From NCBI RefSeq assembly GCF_014197145.1, contig NZ_JACIEZ010000005.1, positions 62,001-126,000 on the forward strand: 64,000 nucleotides of DNA, written 5' to 3'. The translations under genes were made by a program, and so were the position numbers. The notes beneath the pieces are model-generated. The model was not told where the DNA came from. It ran no database searches and saw only the letters and a list, made by a program, of their open reading frames with translations. Positions 37,814 through 46,971 of this stretch are shown piece by piece; the first letter of the stretch is position 1, and each line of letters begins with the position of its first letter. The DNA is from Gellertiella hungarica. GTDB lineage: Bacteria; Pseudomonadota; Alphaproteobacteria; Rhizobiales; Rhizobiaceae.

Positions 37814-39430
37814 ATGAACCGCGAAAAGATATACCTCTTCGACACGACGCTTCGGGACGGGCAGCAGACGCCCGGCATCGACTTCTCCGTCGAGGACAAG
37901 ATCGCGATTGCCAGGCTGCTGGACGAATTCGGCATGGATTACATCGAGGGCGGCTATCCGGGCGCGAACCCGACCGACACCACCTTCTTCAGGCAGAAGC
38001 GCACGACATCGGCCGGCTTCGTCGCCTTCGGGATGACGAAGCGTGCCGGCGTTTCGGCCTCCAACGACCCCGGGCTTGCGGTTCTTCTGCAGGCCAAAGC
38101 GGACGCGATCTGTTTCGTGGCCAAGAGCTGGGATTACCATGTGCATGTGGCGCTCGGCTGCTCGCTCGAGGAGAACCTCGCCTCGATCCGCGACAGTGTC
38201 GAGGCGGCGCGCGCGGCTTCCAGGGAAGCCATGGTCGATTGCGAACACTTCTTTGACGGTTACAAGGCCAATCCGGCCTATGCACTCGACTGCGCCCGCA
38301 CGGCCTATGAAGCCGGCGCGCGCTGGATCGTGCTCTGCGATACCAATGGCGGCACGCAGCCGCAGGAGGTGCGCGAGATCGTCGCCGCGGTGATTGCGTC
38401 AGGCGTTCCCGGCAGTCATCTCGGCATCCATGCGCATAATGATACCGGGCAGGCGGTTGCCAATTCTCTGGCCGCCGTGGAAGCGGGTGTCCGGCAGATC
38501 CAGGGGACGCTGAACGGAATCGGCGAGCGCTGCGGCAACGCGAACCTCGTGACGATCATCCCCACGCTGGCGCTGAAGCCTGTCTATGCGGACCGGTTCG
38601 AGATCGGCATAGACGCGGATCGGCTTTCCGGCCTTACCCACCTCTCCCATTCCTTCGACGAGCTGCTCAACCGCTCGCCCGACCACCAGCTTCCCTATGT
38701 CGGCGCTTCGGCTTTTGCCACGAAGGCGGGCATTCATGCCTCGGCGCTGCTGAAGGACCCGAAGACCTACGAACACGTGCCGCCGGAAACGGTGGGCAAT
38801 TTCCGCAAGGTCATGGTGTCGGACCAGGGCGGCAAGTCGAACTTCCTCAACGCGCTGAAGCGGCGCGGCATCAGCGTCGACAAGGACGATCCGAAGCTCG
38901 ACCGGCTGATTGCGCTGGTGAAGGAGCGCGAGGCGACCGGCTATGCCTATGAGGGTGCGGATGCCAGCTTCGAGCTTCTTGCCCGCCGCATTCTCGGCAC
39001 CGTGCCGGACTTCTTCTCGGTCGAGAGCTTCCGCGTGATGGTGGAGCGGCGCTTCGACGCCAATGGCAACCTGAAGACCGTATCCGAAGCGGTGGTGAAG
39101 ATGGCCGTAGACGGCACCACCGTCATGTCCGTCGCCGAGGGCCACGGCCCCGTCAACGCGCTGGATCTGGCGCTGCGCAAGGACCTGGGCTCCTACCAGG
39201 CCGAGATCGCGGACCTCGAACTCGTGGATTACAAGGTGCGTATCCTCAACGGCGGCACGGAGGCCATCACCCGCGTGCTGATCGAATCCACCGATGCCAC
39301 CGGCATCCGCTGGTGGACCGTCGGCGTCTCCGACAACATCATCGATGCTTCCTTCCAGGCCCTGATGGACTCGATCATCTACAAGCTGATGAAGAACCGG
39401 GATCTGGCCGGGCGGATTGCGGCTGAGTGA
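37814..39430 (+). CDS. cimA: Citramalate synthase
   Basis: The 538-residue member of the isopropylmalate synthase/homocitrate synthase family has FDTTLRDGQQTPG at the N-terminus and HAHNDTGQAVANSLAAVEAG with metal-binding histidines. A C-terminal LeuA-type allosteric domain starts near residue 400. The length and the segments LTHLSHSFDELLNRSPDHQLPYVGASAFATKAG-like are those of CimA, which condenses pyruvate with acetyl-CoA in a threonine-independent route to isoleucine. The ATG at 37814 is preferred; the frame is open further upstream through pip in another reading frame. Confidence 0.88.
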   Translation: MNREKIYLFDTTLRDGQQTPGIDFSVEDKIAIARLLDEFGMDYIEGGYPGANPTDTTFFRQKRTTSAGFVAFGMTKRAGVSASNDPGLAVLLQAKADAICFVAKSWDYHVHVALGCSLEENLASIRDSVEAARAASREAMVDCEHFFDGYKANPAYALDCARTAYEAGARWIVLCDTNGGTQPQEVREIVAAVIASGVPGSHLGIHAHNDTGQAVANSLAAVEAGVRQIQGTLNGIGERCGNANLVTIIPTLALKPVYADRFEIGIDADRLSGLTHLSHSFDELLNRSPDHQLPYVGASAFATKAGIHASALLKDPKTYEHVPPETVGNFRKVMVSDQGGKSNFLNALKRRGISVDKDDPKLDRLIALVKEREATGYAYEGADASFELLARRILGTVPDFFSVESFRVMVERRFDANGNLKTVSEAVVKMAVDGTTVMSVAEGHGPVNALDLALRKDLGSYQAEIADLELVDYKVRILNGGTEAITRVLIESTDATGIRWWTVGVSDNIIDASFQALMDSIIYKLMKNRDLAGRIAAE

Positions 39431-39433
39431 GGG

Positions 39434-39865
39434 TCAGCAGGGAAGCGCCTTGACGAACCCGCTGGCGGCAATATCCAGAATCACCCGATCTCGGGTGATG
39501 ACCGGCACATCCCTCACGCGCGCAGTTGCAATCAGATAGCAGTCGCCAGGATCTTTATGGCCGGTATGCTGCGCCACTTCCGCCGCTGCCAGAGCAATCT
39601 CTGCGCGTATGGGCACGAGCCGCGACCCGGTTGCACGAAAAGCCTGCTTGAACCAGGCCGATGGCGAACCCGTGCCGAGCTTGGGAGGATTTCTCCCCTG
39701 CGGTTTCAATGCAGCCGTGGCCAGCTCCCAGACAGAGATGGGTGATATGTAAAGTCTGGAGTTCCGGCTGCTTTCGGATATGGCCAGTAGTGCGGGTACA
39801 GAAAGGCGCTCAGGCTCAGCCACCAGCCAGTACAGTGTGTGGCTATCCAGCAAAGCCCCTGTCAC
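39434..39865 (-). CDS. PIN domain protein, probable VapC-type toxin
   Basis: The 143-residue protein has the PIN nuclease pattern: LLDSHTLYWLV with the first Asp (D7), SVWELATAA with the Glu, and HKDPGDCYLIATARV with the late Asp residues. PIN toxins cut specific RNAs, often tRNA or rRNA. A small gene ends four bases upstream, the antitoxin-first arrangement. The region is visibly less GC-rich than its neighbours, in keeping with acquisition by transfer. Its end converges on cimA with only three bases between. Confidence 0.85.
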   Translation of the reverse strand: MTGALLDSHTLYWLVAEPERLSVPALLAISESSRNSRLYISPISVWELATAALKPQGRNPPKLGTGSPSAWFKQAFRATGSRLVPIRAEIALAAAEVAQHTGHKDPGDCYLIATARVRDVPVITRDRVILDIAASGFVKALPC

Positions 39866-39869
39866 GATT

Positions 39870-40106
39870 TCAGGTATTCTTCAGGGTTTCACGGGGGTTA
39901 CGACTGCCTAGCGCAACCACCTGTTCGTAAATCGGTCTCGTCAGATCAATCCGCTTGTCCAGCTTGAAGGAGGTTTCCCTCATTGAGCCAGCGCCCGGCA
40001 CTTCGACATAAGTGTCGGTCGTCGGATCGAGAACCAAAAGCTTGCCATCCGGCTGGTGCATGATCTGCGCCTTTTCCATCCCCTTATGATAACTAAACAT
40101 CGTCAT
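39870..40106 (-). CDS. Putative antitoxin of the PIN toxin (family not recognised)
   Basis: The 78-residue protein begins MTMFSYHKGMEKAQIMHQ and contains GKLLVLDPTTDTYVEVPGAG and RETSFKLDKRIDLTRPIYEQVVALG. I see no clear AbrB, Phd/YefM, ribbon-helix-helix or HTH pattern. Antitoxin is inferred only from its position directly upstream of the PIN gene and its size. The ATG at 40106 has AAGGAT eight bases upstream; a GTG at 40124 and an ATG at 40079 are alternatives. Confidence 0.55.
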   Translation of the reverse strand: MTMFSYHKGMEKAQIMHQPDGKLLVLDPTTDTYVEVPGAGSMRETSFKLDKRIDLTRPIYEQVVALGSRNPRETLKNT

Positions 40107-40168
40107 GGGCGCGAGATCCTTCACATATATTCTTCTTTTCTAACTTTCATTTCATCAGAAGGCAACCC

Positions 40169-40375
40169 TCATTCCTTGAGCGCCACGAACTGCGTCTCGA
40201 TCTCATCGACATTGTAGGTCACGAAGCCGTCGCTGTTGTCCTTCTGGGGAGGGGTGGTCCTGATCTTCACATAGGCCCAGAGTGCAAGCGCGGTGACGGC
40301 GGTCAGGCAGGGCGCAAGGATGAAGGCGAGCTTCAGCCAGTCCGGCGAAGCCATGTACATCTGGGTTATGTCCAT
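40169..40375 (-). CDS. 68-residue single-pass membrane protein
   Basis: The product begins MDITQMYMASPDWLK, has one hydrophobic helix (LAFILAPCLTAVTALALWAYV, about residues 16-36), and a soluble C-terminus ending DGFVTYNVDEIETQFVALKE. GAGGGAGA lies about eight bases before the ATG at 40375, supporting it over upstream in-frame codons. I do not recognise a family. It is on the same strand as the PIN pair but 62 bases upstream with normal GC, so it is probably separate. Confidence 0.6.
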   Translation of the reverse strand: MDITQMYMASPDWLKLAFILAPCLTAVTALALWAYVKIRTTPPQKDNSDGFVTYNVDEIETQFVALKE

Positions 40376-40814
40376 CCGGCGGTTCTCCCTCGGGTTTGGG
40401 AGCCACCGGCAGCCATTCAGCAGCCACCGGTGACCGGGAGTTCGAAAAGCCGTACACGAACGACCGCCCCGGCTTTTAAACCGAAGTTCTGGACATGACC
40501 GAGGCCTCCCGGCCGCCATGGCCAAGACGCTAATGGGTTCGGGACGTGCCGATCAAGGCACGGCCGCATCGTGTACGGGGTTTTCGAAGCCCCGGGATGC
40601 CGATTTCAACCGGCATCCTGAAGCGAAGGTTACCACATCGGGAACATATGGAAAGCCTCAATTAGGCAATGCTGCATCAAGCCTGAAAGCCCCGATAAGC
40701 GCGCAGGCACATGCTTCCACCACCCCAATTTACACACCCTTCAGAGAAATGAATTGGTGCCCGGACGGGTTGTGGGGTACTCCCCTGCTTTCATTCCATG
40801 CAAAGGCTATTTCC
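40376..40814. other. 439-bp dyad-rich intergenic region upstream of rarD
   Basis: No credible gene. It holds a 20-bp imperfect inverted repeat (40441-40459 and 40569-40588, TTCGAAAAGCCGTACACGA and its near complement) enclosing about 110 bp. Three further hairpins are CGTGCC/GGCACG (40545-40562), GGATGCCG/CGGCATCC (40595-40618) and GCCT/AGGC (40655-40667). This is more structure than neighbouring gaps and could be an RNA gene or the remnant of a small mobile repeat. Confidence 0.5.
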
Positions 40815-41735
40815 ATGACCGATCAAAGCGCGGCGGCCTTGCCGAAGAACGAGGATACGCTCGGCGGCTTTCTCTATGCGCTCTCAGCCTATCTTCTCTG
40901 GGGGTTCCTGCCCGTCTACATGAAGGCGGTTGCGCATATTCCGCCCTCGGAAGTCATTGCGCACCGCATCATCTGGTCGTTGCCGATCGCCGGGCTGGTG
41001 CTGATCGTGCTGAAGCGGACGGACGACCTGAAGGCGGCACTGCGGTCGCCGCGCACGCTGCTGCTTGCCTGCATGACCGCAGCGCTGATCACCGTGAACT
41101 GGGGTCTCTATGTCTGGGCCATCGGTGCCGGCCGGGCGCTGGATACGGCGCTCGGCTATTACATCAACCCGCTGTTCAGTGTGGCGCTCGGCTCGCTTCT
41201 GCTGAAGGAAAAGCTGACGGGTGCCCAGAAGGTATCCATCGCGCTTGCCGTCGCCGCCGTTGCGGTTCTGACCTACGAGGCCGGGGGCCTGCCCTGGGTT
41301 TCGCTGGGTTTGACGATATCCTGGGGCTTCTACGCCCTCTTCCGCAAGACGCTCCCCGTCGGGCCGAACCAGGGCTTCTTCCTCGAGGTGATGATCCTGG
41401 CCTTGCCGGCGCTTGGCTACATCATCTACCTGCAATCGACGGGCAAGGGCCATTTCCTGACCAGCGCCAGCCCGCTTTCGGATACGGCGCTGCTGGTCGG
41501 CTGCGGCGCGGTCACCGCCGTGCCGCTGATGCTCTATGCGAACGGCGCCAAGCTTCTGAGGCTGTCGACCATCGGCATCATGCAGTACATCGCACCGACG
41601 ATGATCTTCATCTTCGCCGTCTTCGTGTTCGGCGAGCCCTTCGGCCATGCGCAGATGATCGCCTTTCCGCTCATCTGGCTGGCACTGGTGGTCTATACGG
41701 GATCGATGCTCCAGAAGGCGCGCAAGAGCCGCTGA
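40815..41735 (+). CDS. rarD: RarD family EamA-type transporter
   Basis: The 306-residue inner-membrane protein has ten predicted helices in two EamA/DMT halves. The RarD-specific opening is GFLYALSAYLLWGFLPVYMKAVAHIPPSEVIAHRIIWS; NWGLYVWAIGAGRALDTALGYYINPLFSV also matches. RarD proteins were first linked to chloramphenicol sensitivity in Pseudomonas, but the substrate is unknown. The start at 40815 (MTDQSAAALPKNEDT) fits homologues, although the frame is open back to 40518. It converges on the LOG-family gene with 13 bases between them. Confidence 0.88.
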   Translation: MTDQSAAALPKNEDTLGGFLYALSAYLLWGFLPVYMKAVAHIPPSEVIAHRIIWSLPIAGLVLIVLKRTDDLKAALRSPRTLLLACMTAALITVNWGLYVWAIGAGRALDTALGYYINPLFSVALGSLLLKEKLTGAQKVSIALAVAAVAVLTYEAGGLPWVSLGLTISWGFYALFRKTLPVGPNQGFFLEVMILALPALGYIIYLQSTGKGHFLTSASPLSDTALLVGCGAVTAVPLMLYANGAKLLRLSTIGIMQYIAPTMIFIFAVFVFGEPFGHAQMIAFPLIWLALVVYTGSMLQKARKSR

Positions 41736-41748
41736 AGCCCTTCCGGCC

Positions 41749-42369
41749 TCAAAGACGGGAAATGACGGCGGCGTCTCCTTCGGGGGCGCCGTTTTCCTTT
41801 GCAGCCTTCAGGATGGCCGGGACGATGTCGGCCGGATCGGCCACCAGAATCGGCTGCACGAGGTGGCCGGTATGGATGAAGCCCTCGCCGCGCATGTGAT
41901 TGACGAGATCCATCAGCGGATCCCAGAAGCCGTTGATGTTGGCGAGAACCATCGGCTTGCGGTGGCGGCCGAGCTGGGCCCAGGTCATGATCTCGACGAT
42001 CTCTTCCAGCGTTCCGATGCCGCCAGGCAGGGTGACGAAGGCATCGGCGCGCTCGAACATCTTGTGCTTGCGCTCGTGCATGTCGCCGGTGACGATCAGG
42101 TCGTCGATGAAGGCGCTGTCGCGGGCAACGTTCTCGCGCCCGAAGAGGAATTGCGGAATGATGCCGGTCACCCCGCCGCCATGGGCCTTCACCGCCCGGC
42201 CGACGGTGCCCATGATGCCGGTCGTGCCGCCACCATAGACGAGACGCAGGCCGTGATCGGCAATGGACTCGCCGAGAATTTCGGCGGCCCGGACATAGGA
42301 GGCGTCGTTGCCGGGCTGGGAACCGCAATAGACGCAGATGGATCGAATCGAGACATCGGAAATAGACAT
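41749..42369 (-). CDS. LOG family protein (TIGR00730)
   Basis: The 206-residue protein starts MSISDVSIRSICVYCGSQPGN and contains GGGTTGIMGTV for the nucleotide-binding loop and the LOG signature LPGGIGTLEEI. Family members hydrolyse cytokinin riboside 5'-monophosphates or other nucleoside monophosphates at the N-glycosidic bond. In plant-associated rhizobia this can release active cytokinin, but many family members are simply annotated as Rossmann-fold nucleotide-binding proteins. The ATG at 42369 is preferred over in-frame codons up to 42486. Confidence 0.9.
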   Translation of the reverse strand: MSISDVSIRSICVYCGSQPGNDASYVRAAEILGESIADHGLRLVYGGGTTGIMGTVGRAVKAHGGGVTGIIPQFLFGRENVARDSAFIDDLIVTGDMHERKHKMFERADAFVTLPGGIGTLEEIVEIMTWAQLGRHRKPMVLANINGFWDPLMDLVNHMRGEGFIHTGHLVQPILVADPADIVPAILKAAKENGAPEGDAAVISRL

Positions 42370-42591
42370 GGCCTGACGGGAACCCCGAATGAACGCCCGC
42401 GTCAAGCTTGGTCGTTGATAAATATCGTGTCGGACGCCTGTCCTGGGCGGAGAACGCTTGTGGAACGGCGGCAGAATCGGTAGCAATTTTCAGAATGTCC
42501 GAATGATCGTTCGGACAGGGGGATTTTCAGACCTGACATTTGCGATGTGTCCTGACCGCACCTTGCGGGCGGGATGCCCGGAGGGACTTGC

Positions 42592-44796
42592 ATGAACCAA
42601 ACTCAGAAGGGCGTGCTGATCGCCATCCTCGTCGTGCTTCTCGGTGGAGGCGCCTATTATGCCTGGCGGCACAATGCAGACGCCTTGAAGGACGCTGCCG
42701 GAAAGGCCGCGGACACCGCGAGCGCCACCGCAAAGCAGGCCAGCAACATGGTTGATCTGGGCGCGACCGTCGACAAGTCAAGCCGCCTGATTGCAGATGC
42801 GGGTGCCGCAACCCTCGCCATGAAGGACCTCTTCACGGACGACAAGGTGCCGGATCAGGCCGCGATCGACGCCGCTCGCGGCAAGATCGAGGCCGCCCTC
42901 TCCGGCGTCACGGGCATCGAGATTCCGGCTGGCGCCGAAGGGGCCGCCGCCGACATGCTGAAGAAGGCCAAGGACAACGCCGCCAGGGCGCTCGAGATCG
43001 TCAAGGCCCTGCCGAAGGATGCCGCAGGCATTCTGGCGGCGCTGGACAATATCCAGGCTGCCCTTTCCGGAAAGCCGGTCGAGTCCGCAGCCCCTGCCGC
43101 CGCGGCACCGGCCGCCGCCACGCAGACGGATGCCGCCAAGACCGGTGAAGCACCGGCCGCACCGGCCGCAGCCTCCACCGGACAGGACGCAGCGCCGGCC
43201 GCAACCCCGGCCAATGCCACGACCACCGAAAGCGCCACGGCCCAGACCGCACCGGCACAGCCGACCGAGGCCTTCCCGGCCGTTCCAAGGTTCGACCTGC
43301 TTCGTGTGGAGCCCGATGGTTCGACCGTGATCGCCGGACAGGCCGCCGAAGGCGCGAAGGTCGAGATCCTCGACGGCGACGCGGTCGTGTCCACCACCGA
43401 AGCCGGCGCAGGCGGAGATTTTGCCGCCGTCTTCGAAAATCCCCTTTCCCCGGGCGACCACCAGCTCACGCTCAAGGCGACCGGCAAGGACGGAAAGACA
43501 ACGCTTTCGGAGGAAGTGGCCACCGTCTCGGTTCCGAAAGAGCCGAACGGCGAATTGCTCGCCATGGTCTCCAAGCCCGGCGAGGCAAGCCGCGTGATCA
43601 CCGCACCCGGCACGAAGACGCCCGCCAGCCAGGAAACCGCTGCCGCCACGCCCGCTGCCGCACCGGCTGCAACCGCCGATGCGAACGCCGCAGGGGCCGC
43701 GACGGAAACCGGCGCTCCTGCCCCACAGGCCGATGCTGGGGTGAAGGCGGCACTTCAGATCTCCGCCGTCGAACTGGAAGGCGACCGGATCTTCGTCGCG
43801 GGCACCGCCGATCCGAAGTCCAAAGTCATCGCCTATGCCGATGACAAGAAGATCGGCGAAAGCGCCACCGGCGACGACGGACATTTCGTCGTCGACGGGG
43901 TTCTGCCGCTCTCGGTCGGCAGCCACAAGATCCGGGTCGACCAGGAAGGATCGGATGGCAAGATTGCCTTCCGCGCGGAAGTGCCCTTCGACCGGCCCGA
44001 GGGAGAACAGGTTGCGGCCGTTGCAACGCCCGGCGCCACCGATGCGGCTGCCACGGGATCGCCGCTGCAGCCGCTCGGCGACGGTGCCTTCGACCAGCGC
44101 CGCGCCGAGGCGGTCAAGGCGTTCGGCCTGCTGGAAAAGCTCTATGCCGACGGCAAGACGCCGACCGCGGAAGAATTCGCGGCCGCCCGCTCGGCCACGG
44201 TCATCGCCTTGCAGTCGCTTGCCGACTTCACGCTGCCTGCCGGTGCGGACGAAGCCAGCCGGCAGATGGTCGCAACCACCCGCGAGAACGCGCTCAAGGC
44301 GCTCGCGATCCTGAAGGCCCTCCCCGACAGCGGCGCGAATGCCGGCGCGGAGCTCGCGCGGATCGGCGAGCTGATCGGCAAGACCGTATCGCCGGCCGGA
44401 GCCGCCGTCGCGCCGGTCGCCGGGGGCACGGAGCCCGCGCCCGCCACGGAACCGGCGGCAGACGAAGCCCCTGCCAAGGCGCTTTCCGCTGCCACGGAGG
44501 CCGCAAAGCCCGCCGCGCCGGAAGCCTCTTCGCAAGAGCCGACCAAGGTGGAGCAGGCACCGCTGACGGGCAGCAAGAACACCGTCATCATCCGCAAGGG
44601 TGACACGCTGTGGCAGATATCGCGCCGCGTCTATGGCCTCGGCGTGCGCTATACCACCATCTACCTGGCCAACCGGGAGCAGATCCGCAATCCGGACCGC
44701 ATCCTGCCCGGTCAGGTGTTCGGCGTGCCGGACAAGGCCCTGCCGAACGCCGAGGAGCTGCACAAGCAGCGCCTGCACGGCCAGAAGATCCAGTAA
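42592..44796 (+). CDS. LysM-containing envelope protein with duplicated helical and Ig-like modules
   Basis: The 734-residue protein has an N-terminal membrane anchor (GVLIAILVVLLGGGAYYAW, about residues 6-24) and a C-terminal LysM domain (about 663-712, RKGDTLWQISRRVYG...NPDRILPGQVF) that should bind peptidoglycan. Between them are a helical module (about 69-163), an Ala/Pro/Thr linker, two Ig-like domains (about 230-313 and 383-473), and a second copy of the helical module (about 503-601). Both helical modules share an NA.(K/R)AL.I.KALP pattern. GGAGGG precedes the ATG. LysM proteins with Ig-like parts are common in rhizobia; the duplication is this gene's notable feature. Its role is probably structural or in envelope maintenance. 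Confidence 0.8.
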   Translation: MNQTQKGVLIAILVVLLGGGAYYAWRHNADALKDAAGKAADTASATAKQASNMVDLGATVDKSSRLIADAGAATLAMKDLFTDDKVPDQAAIDAARGKIEAALSGVTGIEIPAGAEGAAADMLKKAKDNAARALEIVKALPKDAAGILAALDNIQAALSGKPVESAAPAAAAPAAATQTDAAKTGEAPAAPAAASTGQDAAPAATPANATTTESATAQTAPAQPTEAFPAVPRFDLLRVEPDGSTVIAGQAAEGAKVEILDGDAVVSTTEAGAGGDFAAVFENPLSPGDHQLTLKATGKDGKTTLSEEVATVSVPKEPNGELLAMVSKPGEASRVITAPGTKTPASQETAAATPAAAPAATADANAAGAATETGAPAPQADAGVKAALQISAVELEGDRIFVAGTADPKSKVIAYADDKKIGESATGDDGHFVVDGVLPLSVGSHKIRVDQEGSDGKIAFRAEVPFDRPEGEQVAAVATPGATDAAATGSPLQPLGDGAFDQRRAEAVKAFGLLEKLYADGKTPTAEEFAAARSATVIALQSLADFTLPAGADEASRQMVATTRENALKALAILKALPDSGANAGAELARIGELIGKTVSPAGAAVAPVAGGTEPAPATEPAADEAPAKALSAATEAAKPAAPEASSQEPTKVEQAPLTGSKNTVIIRKGDTLWQISRRVYGLGVRYTTIYLANREQIRNPDRILPGQVFGVPDKALPNAEELHKQRLHGQKIQ

Positions 44797-44875
44797 GGGT
44801 CGGGAAAGGCGTGGGCGGCTCGCGAAAACCGCCCGCCCCGCCATTGTAATCGGCTCCACGAGGGCATATCTCGCT

Positions 44876-44914
44876 TGAAGCGGCGGTTCGGGGGATCGCC
44901 GCTTCACGTGTTTT
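44876..44914 (+). terminator. Candidate terminator after the LysM gene
   Basis: TGAAGCGGCG (44876-44885) pairs with CGCCGCTTCA (44897-44906) across an 11-base loop, followed by CGTG and TTTT. It separates the LysM gene from the ABC exporter gene. A second GC-rich dyad (GGGCGG/CCGCCC near 44817-44835) lacks a T run. Confidence 0.5.
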
Positions 44915-44984
44915 CAGCATCGGCATTTTCCGGATTGCGGCGCGGGCCCGAATGCCAGCGGATCGCATCCTTCAGGAGACAGGC

Positions 44985-46871
44985 ATGGCGGGAAAGAACA
45001 AGATCGTTTCGGCGGATGCGACCAATCCGTTCGGGACGCTGAAGAACCTTTGGCCCTACATGTGGCCTTCCGAACGCCCGGACCTGAAGATGCGCGTCGT
45101 CTGGGCCACCCTCTTTCTCGTCATCGCGAAATTCATCCTCATCCTGGTGCCCTACTTCTTCAAGTGGTCCACCGATGCGCTGAACGGCAAGCTGGACCTG
45201 CAGGGGCTGGTGCCGGCCTTTCTCGTCGGGGCCCTCGCGCTGATCATCGCCTACAATCTCACGCGGATCCTGCAGCTCGGGCTGAACCAGCTGCGCGATG
45301 CCCTGTTTGCCAGCGTCGGCCAGTATGCGGTGCGGCAGCTTGCCTACAAGACCTTCGTGCACATGCACCAGCTGTCGCTGCGCTTCCATCTGGAGCGGAA
45401 GACCGGCGGTCTCTCGCGCATCATCGAGCGGGGCACCAAGGGCATCGAGACCATCGTCCGCTTCACGATCCTCAATTCGGTCCCGACCATTCTCGAATTC
45501 GTGCTGACGGCGGCCATCTTCTGGTGGGGCTACGGCTTTTCCTACCTCGCCGTGACCGCCGTCACCGTCTGGGCCTATATCTGGTTCACCGTAAAGGCAT
45601 CCGACTGGCGGATCTCCATCCGGCGGGCGATGAACGACAGCGACACGGAAGCGAATACCAAGGCCATCGACTCGCTGCTGAACTTCGAGACCGTCAAGTA
45701 TTTCGGCAACGAGGACATGGAGGCGAAGCGTTTCGACGCCTCCATGGCCCGCTATGAGAAATCCGCCACTGATGTCTGGACGTCGCTCGGCTGGCTGAAC
45801 TTCGGACAGGGCGTCATCTTCGGGCTCGGAACGACCGTCATGCTCATCATGTCCGGGCTTGCCGTGCAGCGCGGCGAACAGACGATCGGCGATTTCGTCT
45901 TCGTCAATGCCATGCTGCTGCAGCTCGCGCAGCCGCTCAACTTCATCGGCTTCGTCTATCGCGAAATCCGCCAGGGCCTCACCGACATCGAGCAGATGTT
46001 CGAGCTTCTCGAGGTGGAGGCGGAGGTCACGGACCGTCCGGATGCGGTGCCGCTCGCGATCCGGCAGGGTGCGATCGCCTTCCGCGACGTTCACTTTGCC
46101 TATGATCCGGAGCGCCCGATCCTGAAGGGCATCTCGTTTGAGGTGCCGGCGGGCAAGACGGTGGCGGTTGTGGGTCCTTCCGGCGCCGGCAAGTCCACCC
46201 TCTCCCGCCTGCTCTACCGCTTCTACGACATCCAGTCTGGAGCGATTACGGTCGACGGGCAGGATATCCGCGACGTCACCCAGAAATCCCTGCGCGCGGC
46301 GATCGGCATGGTCCCGCAGGATACGGTGCTCTTCAACGACACCATCGCCTACAACATCCGCTACGGCCGGCCCGGCGCCACCGACGAGGAAGTGATGGCG
46401 GCAGCGGAAATCGCCCAGATCGGCGATTTCATCCGCCGGCTGCCGGATGGCCCGAAGACCAAGGTGGGCGAGCGCGGGCTGAAGCTTTCGGGCGGCGAGA
46501 AGCAGCGCGTGGCGATTGCCCGCACCATCCTGAAGGCACCGCCCATCCTCATCCTCGACGAGGCGACCTCCGCTCTCGACACCACCACGGAACGGGAAAT
46601 CCAGTCGGCTCTCGACCTCGTTTCGAAAAACCGCACCACCCTCGTCATCGCTCACCGGCTCTCGACCGTCATCAATGCCGACGAGATCATCGTGCTCAAG
46701 GACGGCCTGATCGCCGAACGGGGAACCCACGAAGGGCTTCTCGAGCAGGGCGGGCTCTATGCCTCCATGTGGAACCGCCAGCGCGAGGCCACGCAGGCGG
46801 AAGAGCAGCTGAAGAAGGTGCGCGAGGACGACGAACTCGGCGTGGTGAACCGTCTGGCGCCCGCACGCTGA
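44985..46871 (+). CDS. Atm1-type ABC exporter (ABCB7/HMT1 family)
   Basis: The 628-residue half-transporter has six membrane helices (about residues 35-330) and one ATPase domain: Walker [11 protein letters not shown]-loop VPQDTVLFND, signature LSGGEKQRVAIARTIL, Walker B ILILDEATSALD, H-loop IAHRLSTV. The segment FHLERKTGGLSRIIERGTKGIE and NFETVKYFGNE are hallmarks of the Atm1/ABCB7 group. Bacterial relatives export glutathione conjugates and metals. It works as a homodimer. AGGAGA precedes the ATG at 44985. psd begins 100 bases downstream. Confidence 0.9.
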   Translation: MAGKNKIVSADATNPFGTLKNLWPYMWPSERPDLKMRVVWATLFLVIAKFILILVPYFFKWSTDALNGKLDLQGLVPAFLVGALALIIAYNLTRILQLGLNQLRDALFASVGQYAVRQLAYKTFVHMHQLSLRFHLERKTGGLSRIIERGTKGIETIVRFTILNSVPTILEFVLTAAIFWWGYGFSYLAVTAVTVWAYIWFTVKASDWRISIRRAMNDSDTEANTKAIDSLLNFETVKYFGNEDMEAKRFDASMARYEKSATDVWTSLGWLNFGQGVIFGLGTTVMLIMSGLAVQRGEQTIGDFVFVNAMLLQLAQPLNFIGFVYREIRQGLTDIEQMFELLEVEAEVTDRPDAVPLAIRQGAIAFRDVHFAYDPERPILKGISFEVPAGKTVAVVGPSGAGKSTLSRLLYRFYDIQSGAITVDGQDIRDVTQKSLRAAIGMVPQDTVLFNDTIAYNIRYGRPGATDEEVMAAAEIAQIGDFIRRLPDGPKTKVGERGLKLSGGEKQRVAIARTILKAPPILILDEATSALDTTTEREIQSALDLVSKNRTTLVIAHRLSTVINADEIIVLKDGLIAERGTHEGLLEQGGLYASMWNRQREATQAEEQLKKVREDDELGVVNRLAPAR

Positions 46872-46971
46872 CGCGCATGAAGAGGCCCTGCGGCAAGAGC
46901 CGCAGGCCCGGGGCATTGCCCGGACGCCGCATCTGGGATAGAGCGAAAGCCAAAAAAGGAGACACCCGGCC

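Noticed and set aside
42778-44907. Open reading frame of 709 codons on the minus strand, Gly/Arg-rich
   Set aside because: Shadow of the Ala-rich LysM gene. Alanine codons read antisense give Gly/Arg/Cys-rich protein, and no domain is visible.
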